A stretch of DNA of 42,200 nt from Alkalinema sp. FACHB-956 (GCF_014697025.1 NZ_JACJRC010000037.1:1-42200); one strand, 5' to 3'; shown: positions 1 to 8,846, counted from the stretch's first letter. The notes: generated from the letters alone by a model not told the origin. Made by a program: numbers and translations.

Positions 1-1
1 G

Positions 2-38
2 CCCAATACTAGCTGAATTGCCATACTGAGAATTGCTG
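2..38. repeat. Left copy of 37-bp terminal inverted repeat
   Basis: Positions 2-38 are the exact reverse complement of 42163-42199. Identity stops at position 1 and at position 39. The likely explanation is that both ends of the window lie in copies of a dispersed repeat such as an insertion-sequence end or MITE. Confidence 0.85.
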
Positions 39-140
39 GATGGGTTGTGCATTGTCGTTGAATCAGCGTTAATTTGGCTGCAATATCCACAGATCAACTC
101 CAAACCCTTCGAACGGAGTCGAGTAAACTCGCTGATGGGC

Positions 141-200
141 GAGTTGGTACAGGCCGAGTTGGTACAGGGCGAGTTGGTACAGGCCGAGTTGGTGTAGGCC
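141..200. repeat. 15-bp tandem repeat, four copies
   Basis: The unit GAGTTGGTACAGGCC occurs at 141-155, 156-170, 171-185 and 186-200. Copy 2 has one change and copy 4 has two, and a partial copy follows. It lies in non-coding DNA. Confidence 0.9.
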
Positions 201-615
201 GAGTGGAGTGTGATCCCCGCTGCAGTTAGTTTGCCGATTCAAGATTTAAGCTTTTCTTCCAGTGAAGCAACTAGTAACCCAAAAATAGCAACCAAATGGC
301 AAAAGTTTTACGCCTATCTGGGTGTGGTTCAGCTAAATTATTCAGCATCATTTTAGATAAATGACCAAAATCCAGCTTCTGCTTGGCCGATCGCCTAGGG
401 GGAAGCTGGTAACGGAAGGGTGTGGAATGCTACGAAATAGCTTGCCATGGGATTGAAGTGATCTAGGAGCTGAGGTTTGTCCCGAATCGGTTGCACTGAA
501 TCGATCTGATGCAATCGGGTGCACGCCCTTCGGTGATACCAAAGGTTCAGTGGAGCATTGCAGTCGCCGTGGCGTATTGCAGTTAGTCAGTCTTGGGTGG
601 AGGAGTGAAACACGT

Positions 616-1812
616 ATGATGAGTTGGGAAACGGGTTCGAGTATCGCACGGATGCAGCGGGAACGGGCTTGGGTGGAAATCGACCTTGCCGCGATCGCCC
701 ACAATATGCAGCAGGTTCGCCGGATCCTCAAACCCGGCACCGATCTGATGGCTGTGGTCAAAGCCGATGCCTATGGTCATGGAGCCGTCACCGTGGCGCG
801 AGCCGCCCTGCAAGCTGGGGCGACGTGGTTAGGTGTTGCGACGATCCCCGAAGGCATTGAACTGCGGGAAGCGGACATTGAAGCCCCGATTTTAGTGCTG
901 GGAGCCACCAACTTACCGGAACAAGTGCGAACGATCGCCCGTTGGAATCTACAACCGACTCTGTGCACCCCTAAACAAGCACTCGTGTTTGCTGAAGCGA
1001 TCGGCGATCGATCCCAGCTTCCCGTTCACCTCAAAATTGATACCGGAATGTGCCGCCTAGGGACGCCTTGGCAGGAAGCGGTGGAATTTATCCATCTGGT
1101 GCGCCGCTTGCCGAATTTATCCATTGCCAGTCTCTATTCCCATTTCGCCACCGCCGATGATCCCGATCAAACCATCATGCGGGAACAGCAGCGCCGCTTT
1201 GACGAGGTCATTCGTGCCTGTGGCATTCAAGACGCCCCCGATCGACCCAAGCTGCACTTCGCCAACTCCGCTGCCACATTGGCCGATCGGGCATTGCATT
1301 ACGATATGGTACGAACGGGACTGATCACCTATGGACTGTATCCTTCACCGCACTTGAGTTCAGGGGTTGATCTGCGCCCCGCCATGCAAGTCAAGGCCCG
1401 CGTGACCCAGGTGAAAACCATTCCACCGGGAACCGGCGTGAGCTATGGCCATCGCTTTGTCAGCGATCGGGACATGCAGGTGGCGGTGATTGGGATTGGC
1501 TATGCCGATGGGGTGCCGCGTAATCTCTCCAACCAGATGGAAGTCCTGGTACGGGGGCAACGGGTGCGACAGATTGGGGCCATCACCATGGATCAGATCA
1601 TGCTGGATGTCAGCACCCTTCCCGATTTGCAAGCGGGGGAAGTGGTGACGGTGCTGGGGCAGGATGGCGACGATCGCATTAGTGCCGATGATTGGGCTAA
1701 CCAATTAGGCACGATTTCCTGGGAGATTCTCTGTGGCTTTAAGCACCGACTGCCTCGGGTTACCGTGGATCAACTCCGCTGCGATCGGGTACGGGATGAG
1801 TCCCGCTCTTAA
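616..1812 (+). CDS. alr: Alanine racemase
   Basis: A PLP enzyme that interconverts L- and D-alanine in the cytoplasm and so supplies D-Ala for peptidoglycan. The 398-residue protein has the PLP-lysine motif AVVKADAYGHG (Lys49), the TIM-barrel strands, and a C-terminal beta domain with GVSYGHRF, whose Tyr matches the second catalytic base. Length is normal. I chose the ATG at 616 because GGAGGAG lies just upstream at 599-605. A second ATG follows at 619, and the GTG at 550 lacks a ribosome binding site. The gene is alone on its strand and converges on the agmatinase gene, with only a 10-bp tandem repeat between the two stop codons. The window also has a D-Ala-D-Ala dipeptidase about 12 kb away, on the other side of D-alanine metabolism. 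The call is secure. Confidence 0.95.
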   Translation: MMSWETGSSIARMQRERAWVEIDLAAIAHNMQQVRRILKPGTDLMAVVKADAYGHGAVTVARAALQAGATWLGVATIPEGIELREADIEAPILVLGATNLPEQVRTIARWNLQPTLCTPKQALVFAEAIGDRSQLPVHLKIDTGMCRLGTPWQEAVEFIHLVRRLPNLSIASLYSHFATADDPDQTIMREQQRRFDEVIRACGIQDAPDRPKLHFANSAATLADRALHYDMVRTGLITYGLYPSPHLSSGVDLRPAMQVKARVTQVKTIPPGTGVSYGHRFVSDRDMQVAVIGIGYADGVPRNLSNQMEVLVRGQRVRQIGAITMDQIMLDVSTLPDLQAGEVVTVLGQDGDDRISADDWANQLGTISWEILCGFKHRLPRVTVDQLRCDRVRDESRS

Positions 1813-1830
1813 CCCTGCTGCTGTTCAATC

Positions 1831-1890
1831 TGCCTCAACTTGCTTCAACTTGCTTCAACTTGCTTCAACTTGCTTCAACTTGCCTCAACC
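1831..1890. repeat. 10-bp tandem repeat between convergent genes
   Basis: Six head-to-tail copies of TGCYTCAACY occupy 1831-1890. The last copy contains the stop codon of the agmatinase gene (1885-1887, minus strand), so the array abuts or enters the 3' end of that gene. Confidence 0.9.
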
Positions 1891-2979
1891 TGCGGGGAGG
1901 GAACGATGGGAAAGATCCATGAGATTAGCCAGCTTATAGACAATCCGTGCGCCCACGTTCCCATCCCACTCTGCATCCCCCACTTCGCACAGGTCGAAAC
2001 CGATGATTTTGCGGCCACTCTTGACCAGTTCCCGGAAGAGACAAAAGGCTTGTTCTAGTTCCAATCCACCGGGAACAGGTGTGCCTGTGTTGGGACAGAG
2101 TTTTGGATCGAGTCCATCAACATCAAAGCTAATGTGAACAGATTGCGGAAGATGACTAATCATTTCACGGCAGAGTTCAATCCAGGAAATACCCGCGTAC
2201 AGTTTTTGGTGAATAACCGGATCGTAATAGGCAACAATGCGTCGATCGGAATTGTCAATCAATTGCACTTCATCATGGCAAATGTCCCGCAGCCCAACTT
2301 GGACAAGTTTGGTGATTTGCGGTAACTTGATTGCGTTAAACATGATCGATGCATGGGAAAACTCAAAGCCTTCATAGGCATCCCGTAAATCCGCATGGGC
2401 ATCAATGTGCAAAATGCCGAATTCAGGATAGACCTCCGCTAAGGCGCGATAGTAACCTAAGGGAGAACTGTGATCGCCACCAATGACCGCAACTCGCTTG
2501 CCGTTAGACAATGCATCACGACAGTGTTGATATAACCATTGGTTAACTGATTCACAGGCTTGATTAATTTCCGTTAGAACCGGAGCGAGATCGGGAGTTT
2601 CCGTTAAGGCTCTCCCCTGTTCTAAGCGATCGATAATTTGTCCGGCCTTTTCCCGGTAATAACCGTTTTTCTCCAGAATATCTTGGGGAATCTCCATCAT
2701 GAAGATCCCCTGTTGCCAACCCTCGGGATTGTCAAAATCATACAAATCCAGTTGGGGCGATGCATCCAAAATTTGCTGCGGGCCGTTGGCCGTTCCAGCC
2801 CCATAGGAAACCGTGACTTCCCACGGCACCCCAAACACCAACAACTGAGCCGACTCCGCATCAAAGGGCAGGCCGTAGAGGTTGCCATTCAGTAGGCCAA
2901 TGCCACTGGGATTATAGGTTTCCAAAGGGGGATTGCCCGTGCTGTTTAAACTCGTGCTGTTCAAGCTGGAACTTGCCAT
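1885..2979 (-). CDS. speB: Agmatinase / ureohydrolase family protein (SpeB-like)
   Basis: A binuclear-metal ureohydrolase of the arginase family, expected to hydrolyse agmatine to putrescine and urea. The metal ligands are visible: GGDHSSP, then HIDAHADLRD, then SFDVDGLDP. At 364 residues it is longer than classical bacterial agmatinase (about 306), the excess being an N-terminal extension of about 60 residues. Cyanobacterial relatives include both agmatinases and the nickel-dependent guanidine hydrolase GdmH (Sll1077 type), which also has a long N-terminus, so the substrate is not certain from sequence. It follows speE on the same strand after 65 bp, which favours a polyamine role. The ATG at 2979 opens the frame. 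The C-terminus runs into the 10-bp repeat. Family is certain, exact substrate less so. Confidence 0.85.
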   Translation of the reverse strand: MASSSLNSTSLNSTGNPPLETYNPSGIGLLNGNLYGLPFDAESAQLLVFGVPWEVTVSYGAGTANGPQQILDASPQLDLYDFDNPEGWQQGIFMMEIPQDILEKNGYYREKAGQIIDRLEQGRALTETPDLAPVLTEINQACESVNQWLYQHCRDALSNGKRVAVIGGDHSSPLGYYRALAEVYPEFGILHIDAHADLRDAYEGFEFSHASIMFNAIKLPQITKLVQVGLRDICHDEVQLIDNSDRRIVAYYDPVIHQKLYAGISWIELCREMISHLPQSVHISFDVDGLDPKLCPNTGTPVPGGLELEQAFCLFRELVKSGRKIIGFDLCEVGDAEWDGNVGARIVYKLANLMDLSHRSLPAG

Positions 2980-3017
2980 CGATCGCGCCTCGCTATTGCC
3001 TCGCTATTGCAGTCTTC

Positions 3018-3037
3018 TAGGGGATCGCAACCCCCTA
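3018..3037. other. Small hairpin in the speE-speB spacer
   Basis: TAGGGG (3018-3023) and CCCCTA (3032-3037) form a 6-bp inverted repeat just past the speE stop codon. There is no T-run, so it is a weak candidate for a processing or attenuation structure, not a clear terminator. Confidence 0.3.
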
Positions 3038-3044
3038 TGTACCA

Positions 3045-3938
3045 TTAACCTTCAGTCATTTTGCGAATATAGGTGGGCAAGCAAAAAGCTGCCTGGTGAA
3101 CGTCGGCATTGTAATACCGCAGGCCATGGGTTTCTGCAAATTGCTCGGCCTGGGCGCGATCGAAATTCTGCAACGGATGCAGATCGCCCTTGGCACAGTA
3201 GGTTAAACTCCACAATCCCGTGGGATAGGTGGGAATGAAGACTAAATAGCAATGCACCCGATCGCGGCCAAAGACCTGCTTCAGGCAAGCATTCAACTCC
3301 GTAAAGGCTTTGGCATTAAATGAAGGGGACTCGCTCTGTACCGTAATGACGCCACCGGGCCGCAAAATCCGATGCACATCTTCATAGAACGATTGGGTAA
3401 ACAAACCCTCCGACGGGCCAACGGGATCGGAAGAGTCAATGATAATGAGATCGTAGGAGGCATCGGTAGCGTCATGGACAAACTTAATGCCATCGTCAAC
3501 CAGAAGGGTCAGCCGTGGATCGCCAAATGCTGAGGATATCGTCGGTAACCACTCTTTGGATGCCCGAATCACCGCTTCATCAATTTCTACCATCGTCACG
3601 GTTTCGATCGTGGAATAGCGCATGAGTTCCCGAATGGTGCCGCCATCTCCCGCCCCAATCACCAACACATCCTTAACCGTGGGATGGGTTTGCATGGGAA
3701 CGTGGGTAATCATTTCGTGGTAGGCCGCTTCGTCCCACTCTGTGCACATGACCATATTGTCAATGGTCAGCATTTTTCCGCAACTATAGGTGTCAAACAC
3801 CTCGACGGTTTGGTAGGGCGATTGCTCTTGGAACAACCGATCGCCCCGGAAACGAACGGATAGCGCAATTTGCCCATTACTATCAGTCAGCCACTCGTGG
3901 GGATGGGTTTGCGGAGATGCAGGCTCAGGATGGGTCAT
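3045..3938 (-). CDS. speE: Polyamine aminopropyltransferase (spermidine synthase)
   Basis: Transfers an aminopropyl group from decarboxylated S-adenosylmethionine to putrescine (or a related diamine) in the cytoplasm. The 297-residue protein shows the N-terminal beta-barrel, then the Rossmann core: VIGAGDGGTIRELMRY, MVEIDEAV, LLVDDGIKFV, and the active-site stretch IIIDSSDPVGPSEGLF, followed by LRPGGVITVQSESP. Length and motif order are those of the family. It starts at ATG 3938 and is followed after 65 bp by the ureohydrolase gene on the same strand, so the two probably form a putrescine-to-spermidine unit. Because the aminopropyl acceptor can differ, spermidine versus another polyamine product remains inference. 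Confidence 0.93.
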   Translation of the reverse strand: MTHPEPASPQTHPHEWLTDSNGQIALSVRFRGDRLFQEQSPYQTVEVFDTYSCGKMLTIDNMVMCTEWDEAAYHEMITHVPMQTHPTVKDVLVIGAGDGGTIRELMRYSTIETVTMVEIDEAVIRASKEWLPTISSAFGDPRLTLLVDDGIKFVHDATDASYDLIIIDSSDPVGPSEGLFTQSFYEDVHRILRPGGVITVQSESPSFNAKAFTELNACLKQVFGRDRVHCYLVFIPTYPTGLWSLTYCAKGDLHPLQNFDRAQAEQFAETHGLRYYNADVHQAAFCLPTYIRKMTEG

Positions 3939-3974
3939 CGTTAGACGTTGCGCCTCTCTAAATAGTGAAACAAC

Positions 3975-4006
3975 TTAGTGCAAGTGAAATTTAGTGCAAG
4001 TGAAAT
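3975..4006. repeat. 16-bp direct duplication upstream of speE
   Basis: TTAGTGCAAGTGAAAT is repeated exactly at 3975-3990 and 3991-4006, about 40 bp upstream of the speE start. A doubled operator is possible, but slippage is as likely. Confidence 0.8.
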
Positions 4007-4086
4007 CGCTGATTGAAACAACTCAACACCAACGCACTAGCATACGATGTCCCCGCGATCGGCTCAAGATGTTCTGAAAACAATTT

Positions 4087-4112
4087 TGGGGGCCAGGTAA
4101 ATTCTGCCCCCA
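4087..4112 (-). terminator. Probable terminator of the carotenoid oxygenase gene
   Basis: TGGGGGC (4087-4093) and GCCCCCA (4106-4112) are a perfect 7-bp inverted repeat with a 12-nt loop, starting 25 bp past the stop codon of the oxygenase gene. Read on the minus strand the stem is followed by AAAATTGTTTT, a weak U-tract. Confidence 0.55.
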
Positions 4113-4136
4113 TTGAACCCAGCACTGAACCAGGGT

Positions 4137-5624
4137 CTAGTCGATGAAAACCTCGGGTGTAAAGGTACCGTGGAGCCCGTAGGGAACATGGTGCTTCAGC
4201 CAGAGCCGGGTGACGGGAGCCAGGGTTTGTCCATCGAGAATCACCAGGCTCGATCGATCCCGCTGGCCGTCGTACACCATCGTCAGCACCCAGCCGTCAT
4301 CCTCCGCACCCTGCAAGGGGTAAGCTGCATTACGGGGCACAAAAATGGGTTCGCTGATGTAACCGTGGGGCGCAAAACTATGGACAATTTCTGCCCCGGT
4401 TGTCACATCTACCTTCGCGATCGCCTGCAACGGCATATTGCCTACCGGACGATCGGCAGCCCCCATGTAGGTATAGCGATAGTTGCGACCCACCTGTGCT
4501 GGATGGACGACGGGGAATTCACAGCACCGAGCATTGAGTAATTGCCGATCGACGGTTCCTGTTGCTAGATCTAAACGGAAGCGCCACAGTTGCCCCGGCG
4601 AGAGGGCTTCAAAGTTTGTATTGCGGAAATCCGATCCCGGTTCCACCGACGGTAAGGAGTCGTAGCAAATGGAGTCCACGACAATTTGGCCGTTCTCTTC
4701 AAAGGCGTTGGCATGGTGGAAGACAAAGCCCGATCGGGCTTCCAAGACCTGCGGAGCCGATCGACCATCGCGGGGAATCACAATCATTTTGGTGGGGCGA
4801 TCGGGTTGAAATTGCAAACATTCCCCCGCCCCCCGCAGCCCAAAGACAAAGGGCAAGGGATTAAACTGCATCGGATTTTGGAAAAAGATGCAGTAGTTGG
4901 GCGTGATGGCAAAGTCGTGGATAAAGGCAAAACCAGGGATTTGGTGGCTTTGCTGCCGGACGATCGCGCCCGCTAGGTTCAATTCGTACAAATTCAGCTT
5001 GAAGGACAGGCCCGCCTGGATGGAAAAATTCACCAAGCAAGGTTCGCCTTGATCAAACTGGCTGGCGGGATCGACCCAGGGATGGGCTGCGAACGCATCA
5101 CCGGACTTCAGCTTCCCGTCAAAAAATTCCAATCCCAGGGTGTCCAAGTTTGCGGGATCCAAGCGGTGGGGTTCTGCCGCTTCCCAGAGGGCTAGCAGTT
5201 TGCCCCCCCAATAGATCACCTGGGTGTTGGCAATATTCTTCAGTTTGGTGTCAAAGGCGTTGGCCCAGAATCCCCCCGATCGCTGGGTGCCAAAGACACC
5301 ACGATAGAGAATTTTTTCCGCCTTTTGTTCCGCCACGTAGCCTTCCGTTTGCACGTAGCGATTGCGAAAATGGACGCGGCCTGACTGGAAGGTGAAGGCG
5401 CAGATCATACCATCCCCATCAAAGGGATGCTGCACCGGAGTGCCTGCTACATCCAGCATTCCCGGCCCGTTGCGGAACAGGGTTCCCGTCAACCCTTCTG
5501 GAATAGTCCCTTCAATCTCATCAATCCAGTAGTCATACTCACGCTTGAGCGATCGATATCCTTTGGCCCATTCATTCCGGTCATAGGAGCTAGCAGTAGA
5601 GGAGACAACGGGCGAAGAAGTCAT
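4137..5624 (-). CDS. Apocarotenoid 15,15'-oxygenase (carotenoid cleavage oxygenase)
   Basis: A non-haem iron enzyme that oxidatively cleaves apocarotenoids to retinal-type products. The 495-residue protein follows the Synechocystis ACO (Diox1/Sll1541) almost motif for motif, as I remember that sequence: RNGPG near the start, HPFDGDGM, YRGVFGTQ, LKNIANT, GFAFIHDFAITP, FVFHHANAFEENG, RCCEFPVVHP, YTYMGAA, and a C-terminal YGLHG. The four iron-binding His are H181, H236, H304 and H485, evenly matching the seven-bladed propeller fold. The start is ATG 5624. It is a single-gene unit with a hairpin terminator past its stop. With the crtW gene at 31.6 kb it is one of two carotenoid enzymes in the window; they are far apart and need not be co-regulated. 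Substrate assignment is by family. Confidence 0.93.
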   Translation of the reverse strand: MTSSPVVSSTASSYDRNEWAKGYRSLKREYDYWIDEIEGTIPEGLTGTLFRNGPGMLDVAGTPVQHPFDGDGMICAFTFQSGRVHFRNRYVQTEGYVAEQKAEKILYRGVFGTQRSGGFWANAFDTKLKNIANTQVIYWGGKLLALWEAAEPHRLDPANLDTLGLEFFDGKLKSGDAFAAHPWVDPASQFDQGEPCLVNFSIQAGLSFKLNLYELNLAGAIVRQQSHQIPGFAFIHDFAITPNYCIFFQNPMQFNPLPFVFGLRGAGECLQFQPDRPTKMIVIPRDGRSAPQVLEARSGFVFHHANAFEENGQIVVDSICYDSLPSVEPGSDFRNTNFEALSPGQLWRFRLDLATGTVDRQLLNARCCEFPVVHPAQVGRNYRYTYMGAADRPVGNMPLQAIAKVDVTTGAEIVHSFAPHGYISEPIFVPRNAAYPLQGAEDDGWVLTMVYDGQRDRSSLVILDGQTLAPVTRLWLKHHVPYGLHGTFTPEVFID

Positions 5625-5785
5625 GAAGTTATATTAAGAAAGGTAAACATCTCTATCTTACCCCGTCTCATAAAAACAAGGACACATGCTCAATGTGCCC
5701 TGCGGGAGTGTGTTTTGAGATGGCATACTTTGAAAAAGTGTGTTCTGGCGGAGCATTTTTGCCCATCGACACCGTGAACGATGTC

Positions 5786-6103
5786 CTAGGGGCCAATTTG
5801 GGCTTTCATCCGGTCTAGGGTAATCCGCATATTGTCAAACATCTGTTGCGGCGTCATGCCAAACTGGCCCAGTTGGGTTTTGAGTTGTTCGATCGTCATG
5901 CGAGCGGAGAAATCATCGGAGAGCTCCAGCCGCTTCATCATAATTTTGAAGCGATCCATCACTTCTTCCATTTGTTCGATGTATTTGATTTTGCCATCGC
6001 GATCGAACTTGCCGTAATGACTACCCAATTCAATCAGCGATTGATAGGTCTGAAAGACATCCTTGGCTTCTTGCTGGACAATTTCTGATTCAAAAAAAGA
6101 CAT
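5786..6103 (-). CDS. DUF1825 family protein
   Basis: A 105-residue, probably all-helical protein of the cyanobacterial DUF1825 family, recognised from MSFFESEIVQQEAKDVF, YGKFDRDGKI, MTIEQLKTQLGQFG and TPQQMFDNM. Its function is not known to me. I chose the ATG at 6103 because family members begin M-x-F-F-x-S-E-I; the open frame runs 16 codons further up to 6151, with residues that do not fit. No strong ribosome binding site precedes 6103. There is no signal peptide or membrane segment. It stands alone, 160 bp downstream of the oxygenase start on the same strand. Such proteins are nearly universal in cyanobacteria, so a housekeeping role is plausible but unproven. Confidence 0.9.
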   Translation of the reverse strand: MSFFESEIVQQEAKDVFQTYQSLIELGSHYGKFDRDGKIKYIEQMEEVMDRFKIMMKRLELSDDFSARMTIEQLKTQLGQFGMTPQQMFDNMRITLDRMKAQIGP

Positions 6104-6238
6104 GGGTGTTAAATGCGATCGTTTGTGAAGGGCTTGACCTAACAAAATCATTCTAGTGTAGCGGCTAGAGGCAGACTAGGTAGGGGTTTCACTACTCAGC
6201 CCATCCCTACCGAGCTATCCCTACGAACCGAGCCAACG

Positions 6239-6280
6239 GCATTGATTCCCATGCATTGATTCCCATGCATTGATTTCTAT
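6239..6280. repeat. 14-bp tandem repeat, three copies
   Basis: GCATTGATTCCCAT at 6239-6252 and 6253-6266, with a variant third copy at 6267-6280. It lies between the DUF1825 gene and the 3' end of the J-domain gene. Confidence 0.88.
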
Positions 6281-6374
6281 GCATCAAGTCCATTGAATTC
6301 CCTGTAGAAAACTCAATGGACTGGCAGACTTGTTAAGCTGAACAACCTGCGATCGCAAAGATCACCCGTTGGAA

Positions 6375-7292
6375 TTAGCGACGAAACAACCCAAACAATC
6401 CTCGCCGCTCAGTTGCTTTGGCCGCTGGGGGCGCTGGGGGGGGCGTTGGGGTATTGGCTTGAATCTTGCTGATAAAACGATTGGCTAGGGAATTGTTGGG
6501 ATCTAATTTGAGGGCTTGTTTGAAGTAGACCCGCGCCATCCCCAGATTATTTTGCTTAAAGTGGATGTACCCCAAGAGGGCATGGTAATCACTGCGTTGG
6601 GGATTAATCCGAATGGCATCCTTGAGTTCTAGCATGGCCTCTTTCCAAGAGCCATTTTGGGCGTATTGTGTCGCCCGATCGTAGTGTCGCTGGGCATAGT
6701 CCTGCTGGGGATGCTCGGGCTTGGGGGCACTCCCTAATCCACTGGCGGGCGGGGGCGTGGTGATTGAGTGGGCTGGCTGGGCTATCAACCCCGATCGTTT
6801 TTCACGAATAGCGCCATCGCCTTGCTTGAGCTGCAAGTAGACTAAATTGAGTTCACTCAACTGCTGCGTAATTTGGGCAAACTCGGTCAAGGGCAGAAAC
6901 TGTTGCTCTGCAAGCGCTGTAATCTTCTGCTCATAAAAAATTTCTGCGGCGTGTACTGGTTGCCGACTCAGTTCCCGTGCCACCTCAGTGCAGACACTCC
7001 CATTCTTCAGTAACTGCCCCGCCTGTAGACGCAACAGCGCCCCAGCTTCCTTACGCCCCTGTTCTTCCTTCAGTTTGGTGTAAGCTGGGTTGACCAATTT
7101 GGCCAACAGCTGGGTCGCCAATTCTCGAGTTGTCGGATCGGCGTTGACATACCGATCGGGATGGAGAATTTTCGCAATACTCCGGTAACGCTTCAGAATC
7201 CGTTGAGGATCCGCAGTTACTGAGATCCCTAAAACTGCATAGGGATCAGATAACCATTTGAGCCAGTCAGAGGTGAACTCGCTAAGGGTCAT
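6375..7292 (-). CDS. J-domain and TPR-repeat protein
   Basis: A 305-residue co-chaperone-like protein. The N-terminus (about residues 12-75) is a J domain with DPYAVLGIS, RYRSIAKILHPDRY (His44-Pro45-Asp46) and a following helix, the signature that stimulates Hsp70 ATPase. A proline-rich linker near residue 180 leads to two or three TPR units (about 195-275: ATQYAQNGSWKEAMLELKDAIRINP..., YHALLGYIHFKQNNLGMARVYFKQALKLDP). The tail ends in RRGLFGLFRR, basic and aromatic, perhaps a membrane or partner contact. No signal peptide or membrane segment is seen. The start is ATG 7292. An Hsp70-like gene lies 25 kb away, but no link is shown. The client is unknown; the domain call is firm. Confidence 0.88.
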   Translation of the reverse strand: MTLSEFTSDWLKWLSDPYAVLGISVTADPQRILKRYRSIAKILHPDRYVNADPTTRELATQLLAKLVNPAYTKLKEEQGRKEAGALLRLQAGQLLKNGSVCTEVARELSRQPVHAAEIFYEQKITALAEQQFLPLTEFAQITQQLSELNLVYLQLKQGDGAIREKRSGLIAQPAHSITTPPPASGLGSAPKPEHPQQDYAQRHYDRATQYAQNGSWKEAMLELKDAIRINPQRSDYHALLGYIHFKQNNLGMARVYFKQALKLDPNNSLANRFISKIQANTPTPPPAPPAAKATERRGLFGLFRR

Positions 7293-8381
7293 GTCTATCC
7301 TTGTCGGAATGAGGCAGGGTGGCTAAAGGGGAATCAGAACGATCCAAGGAAATACGTATTACCTAGATTGCGAAAAATATGCATGTCAACATCGGCACCT
7401 TAGGAAAGTTTAGGGGGGGCACTAGAGAGACCCAGTAACAAGAGCAACAATCTCTCCAGCAAAAACACTCTCTCCAGTAAAAGTGATTAGTAACATGCAA
7501 TCTACAGAACTCAATTAGATTAAGCTCAATCAAAAGAACAAGTTTCTCTGTTGAGAGGAATCTAGGGAGGGGGCTACGTAGGATTACGGCAGGTAACTAA
7601 GTCTAACTAAGTTATATCCGTTAAGCAAAATCCACGTATCTTCATCACTTTCTCATGGATTCTACTTATCTTAGTTACTTCTTCACAGCGTTTACAGTAG
7701 TACCGGGAACTCTTTGAAAAATTCCTCTGAAGCATTCTAATAAAAGCTGAGAATTATACAGCATTTTAAAAAATTGCAAGTGATCTGAATCGCTGTAGAG
7801 AGTAGAGCGTGATCAACTCTAGCGGGGCATGCTAGAAACAATGCTGAAGCAAGCGGTTTAGTGATTTGAGGAGGTTGCGACTTCTGAGGGAAAACCCGTT
7901 GGTAGAGTGCTATCCAAGTTGCCTACTGCGCCCACTCGCCTAGCACAGTCTAAGCAGAGTTACTACAGTTTAAGCAGAGTTACTGAGGTAAAGGACTTAG
8001 GTAAAGTTATTGCGTCTGCGTCCTCTACGCCGATTGGCCGATTGGTTAAGTATTCACACTATTCAATCCTTGATATTCAAGCTACTGACTCATTGATGGC
8101 TCATTGATGACTCATTGATATGTATGCATTGTTGATTGATTCTCCAGGACCCAGGGTTGCATTTGTTAAACTCTATTGATTGGCCTAAGGACTGTTAGTT
8201 TGAAAACTTACTGCGCCGTCCCGATCGCACGATCGCTGGAAACCGTAGGAAGTTGTCCATAGGGCGTCGTCCATACTGTTGTTCATAAATGTTGTTCATA
8301 ATCCTGTTCGCAATAGAATGGGCGATAGATATAGGCGGCAGGTATGCTGATAGTACGGGTATACTAGGGAGATCCCCATCC
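7293..8381. other. 1.1-kb gene-free region
   Basis: The longest stretch without a gene. I find no open frame with family resemblance; a 66-codon frame from GTG 7907 has no ribosome binding site and low-complexity content. It contains short direct repeats (TAAGCAGAGTTAC twice near 7950-7982, and CTCATTGATG-type units near 8090-8117) and a small CTAGC/GCTAG hairpin near 7815-7831. It separates two divergent genes, so it must hold both promoters. A small RNA is possible but nothing specific supports one. Confidence 0.5.
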
Positions 8382-8807
8382 ATGATTCAAACGCTGAAAA
8401 ATCGTAAAATTGCTGCTGTTTTGGCATTTACGGGTGCTGCCCCCCTAGCGCTCCCTGGGATGGCCCATTCAGTCCACATGGTGGGGTTGCACAAGCTCTA
8501 TCTGGGTCAATACGGTTGGTTTGTGATTTACCTGCTGCTGGGGTTTACCCCCATTCCTTGGATTGCAGGGGTTCTGGAAGGCGTTTGGTACCTGGTGCAG
8601 GAGCCCGAGGAATTCGATTGGAATTTTAACCAGGGCCTTGCCGCTACAGAAATTTCTTTGCAAGCGCCGCTACGATCGCCCCAGGCCAGTCGAACGCTGG
8701 ATGTGACCGATGCGGTACGGGAGTTGGATCAACTGCGCCAGGATGGACTCATTTCTGAATACGAATTTGAGCAGAAACGACGAAAGCTGATCGATCGAAT
8801 CGGCTAA
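8382..8807 (+). CDS. TM2-domain membrane protein with C-terminal SHOCT motif
   Basis: A 141-residue small membrane protein. After a short basic start (KNRKIAAVL) two hydrophobic segments with the TM2 pattern follow (AFTGAAPLALPGMAHSVHMVGLHKLYLG, then YGWFVIYLLLGFTPIPWIAGVLEGVWYLV). The C-terminus (about 109-141) is a SHOCT-type hairpin, LDQLRQDGLISEYEFEQKRRKLI. TM2 proteins often carry such oligomerisation tails; the function is unknown. I chose ATG 8382 because AGGGAG lies at 8367-8372. The open frame upstream starts inside AT-rich leader. The next gene, a helix-hairpin-helix protein, begins 39 bp downstream on the same strand, so the two are probably co-transcribed. Confidence 0.85.
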   Translation: MIQTLKNRKIAAVLAFTGAAPLALPGMAHSVHMVGLHKLYLGQYGWFVIYLLLGFTPIPWIAGVLEGVWYLVQEPEEFDWNFNQGLAATEISLQAPLRSPQASRTLDVTDAVRELDQLRQDGLISEYEFEQKRRKLIDRIG

Positions 8808-8846
8808 CTCTAGAATAGGGAAGTACTAGGGTTTACTGAGGATGGC

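Larger units (their letters stand above)
1..615. other. Gene-free left flank
   Basis: I see no convincing gene here. Open frames in this stretch have no family resemblance and no ribosome binding site. It holds the left copy of the window-terminal inverted repeat (2-38) and a 15-bp tandem repeat (141-200), and it ends with the leader of the alanine racemase gene. Open reading continues upstream of the racemase ATG to a GTG at 550, but those 22 extra residues do not look like the family. Confidence 0.6.

Noticed and set aside
4113-4541. 142-codon frame opposite the carotenoid oxygenase
   Set aside because: It lies antisense to a clearly coding, conserved gene and has no family features.
7907-8107. 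66-codon open frame from GTG
   Set aside because: No ribosome binding site, no family resemblance, and it is made of short repeated DNA motifs.
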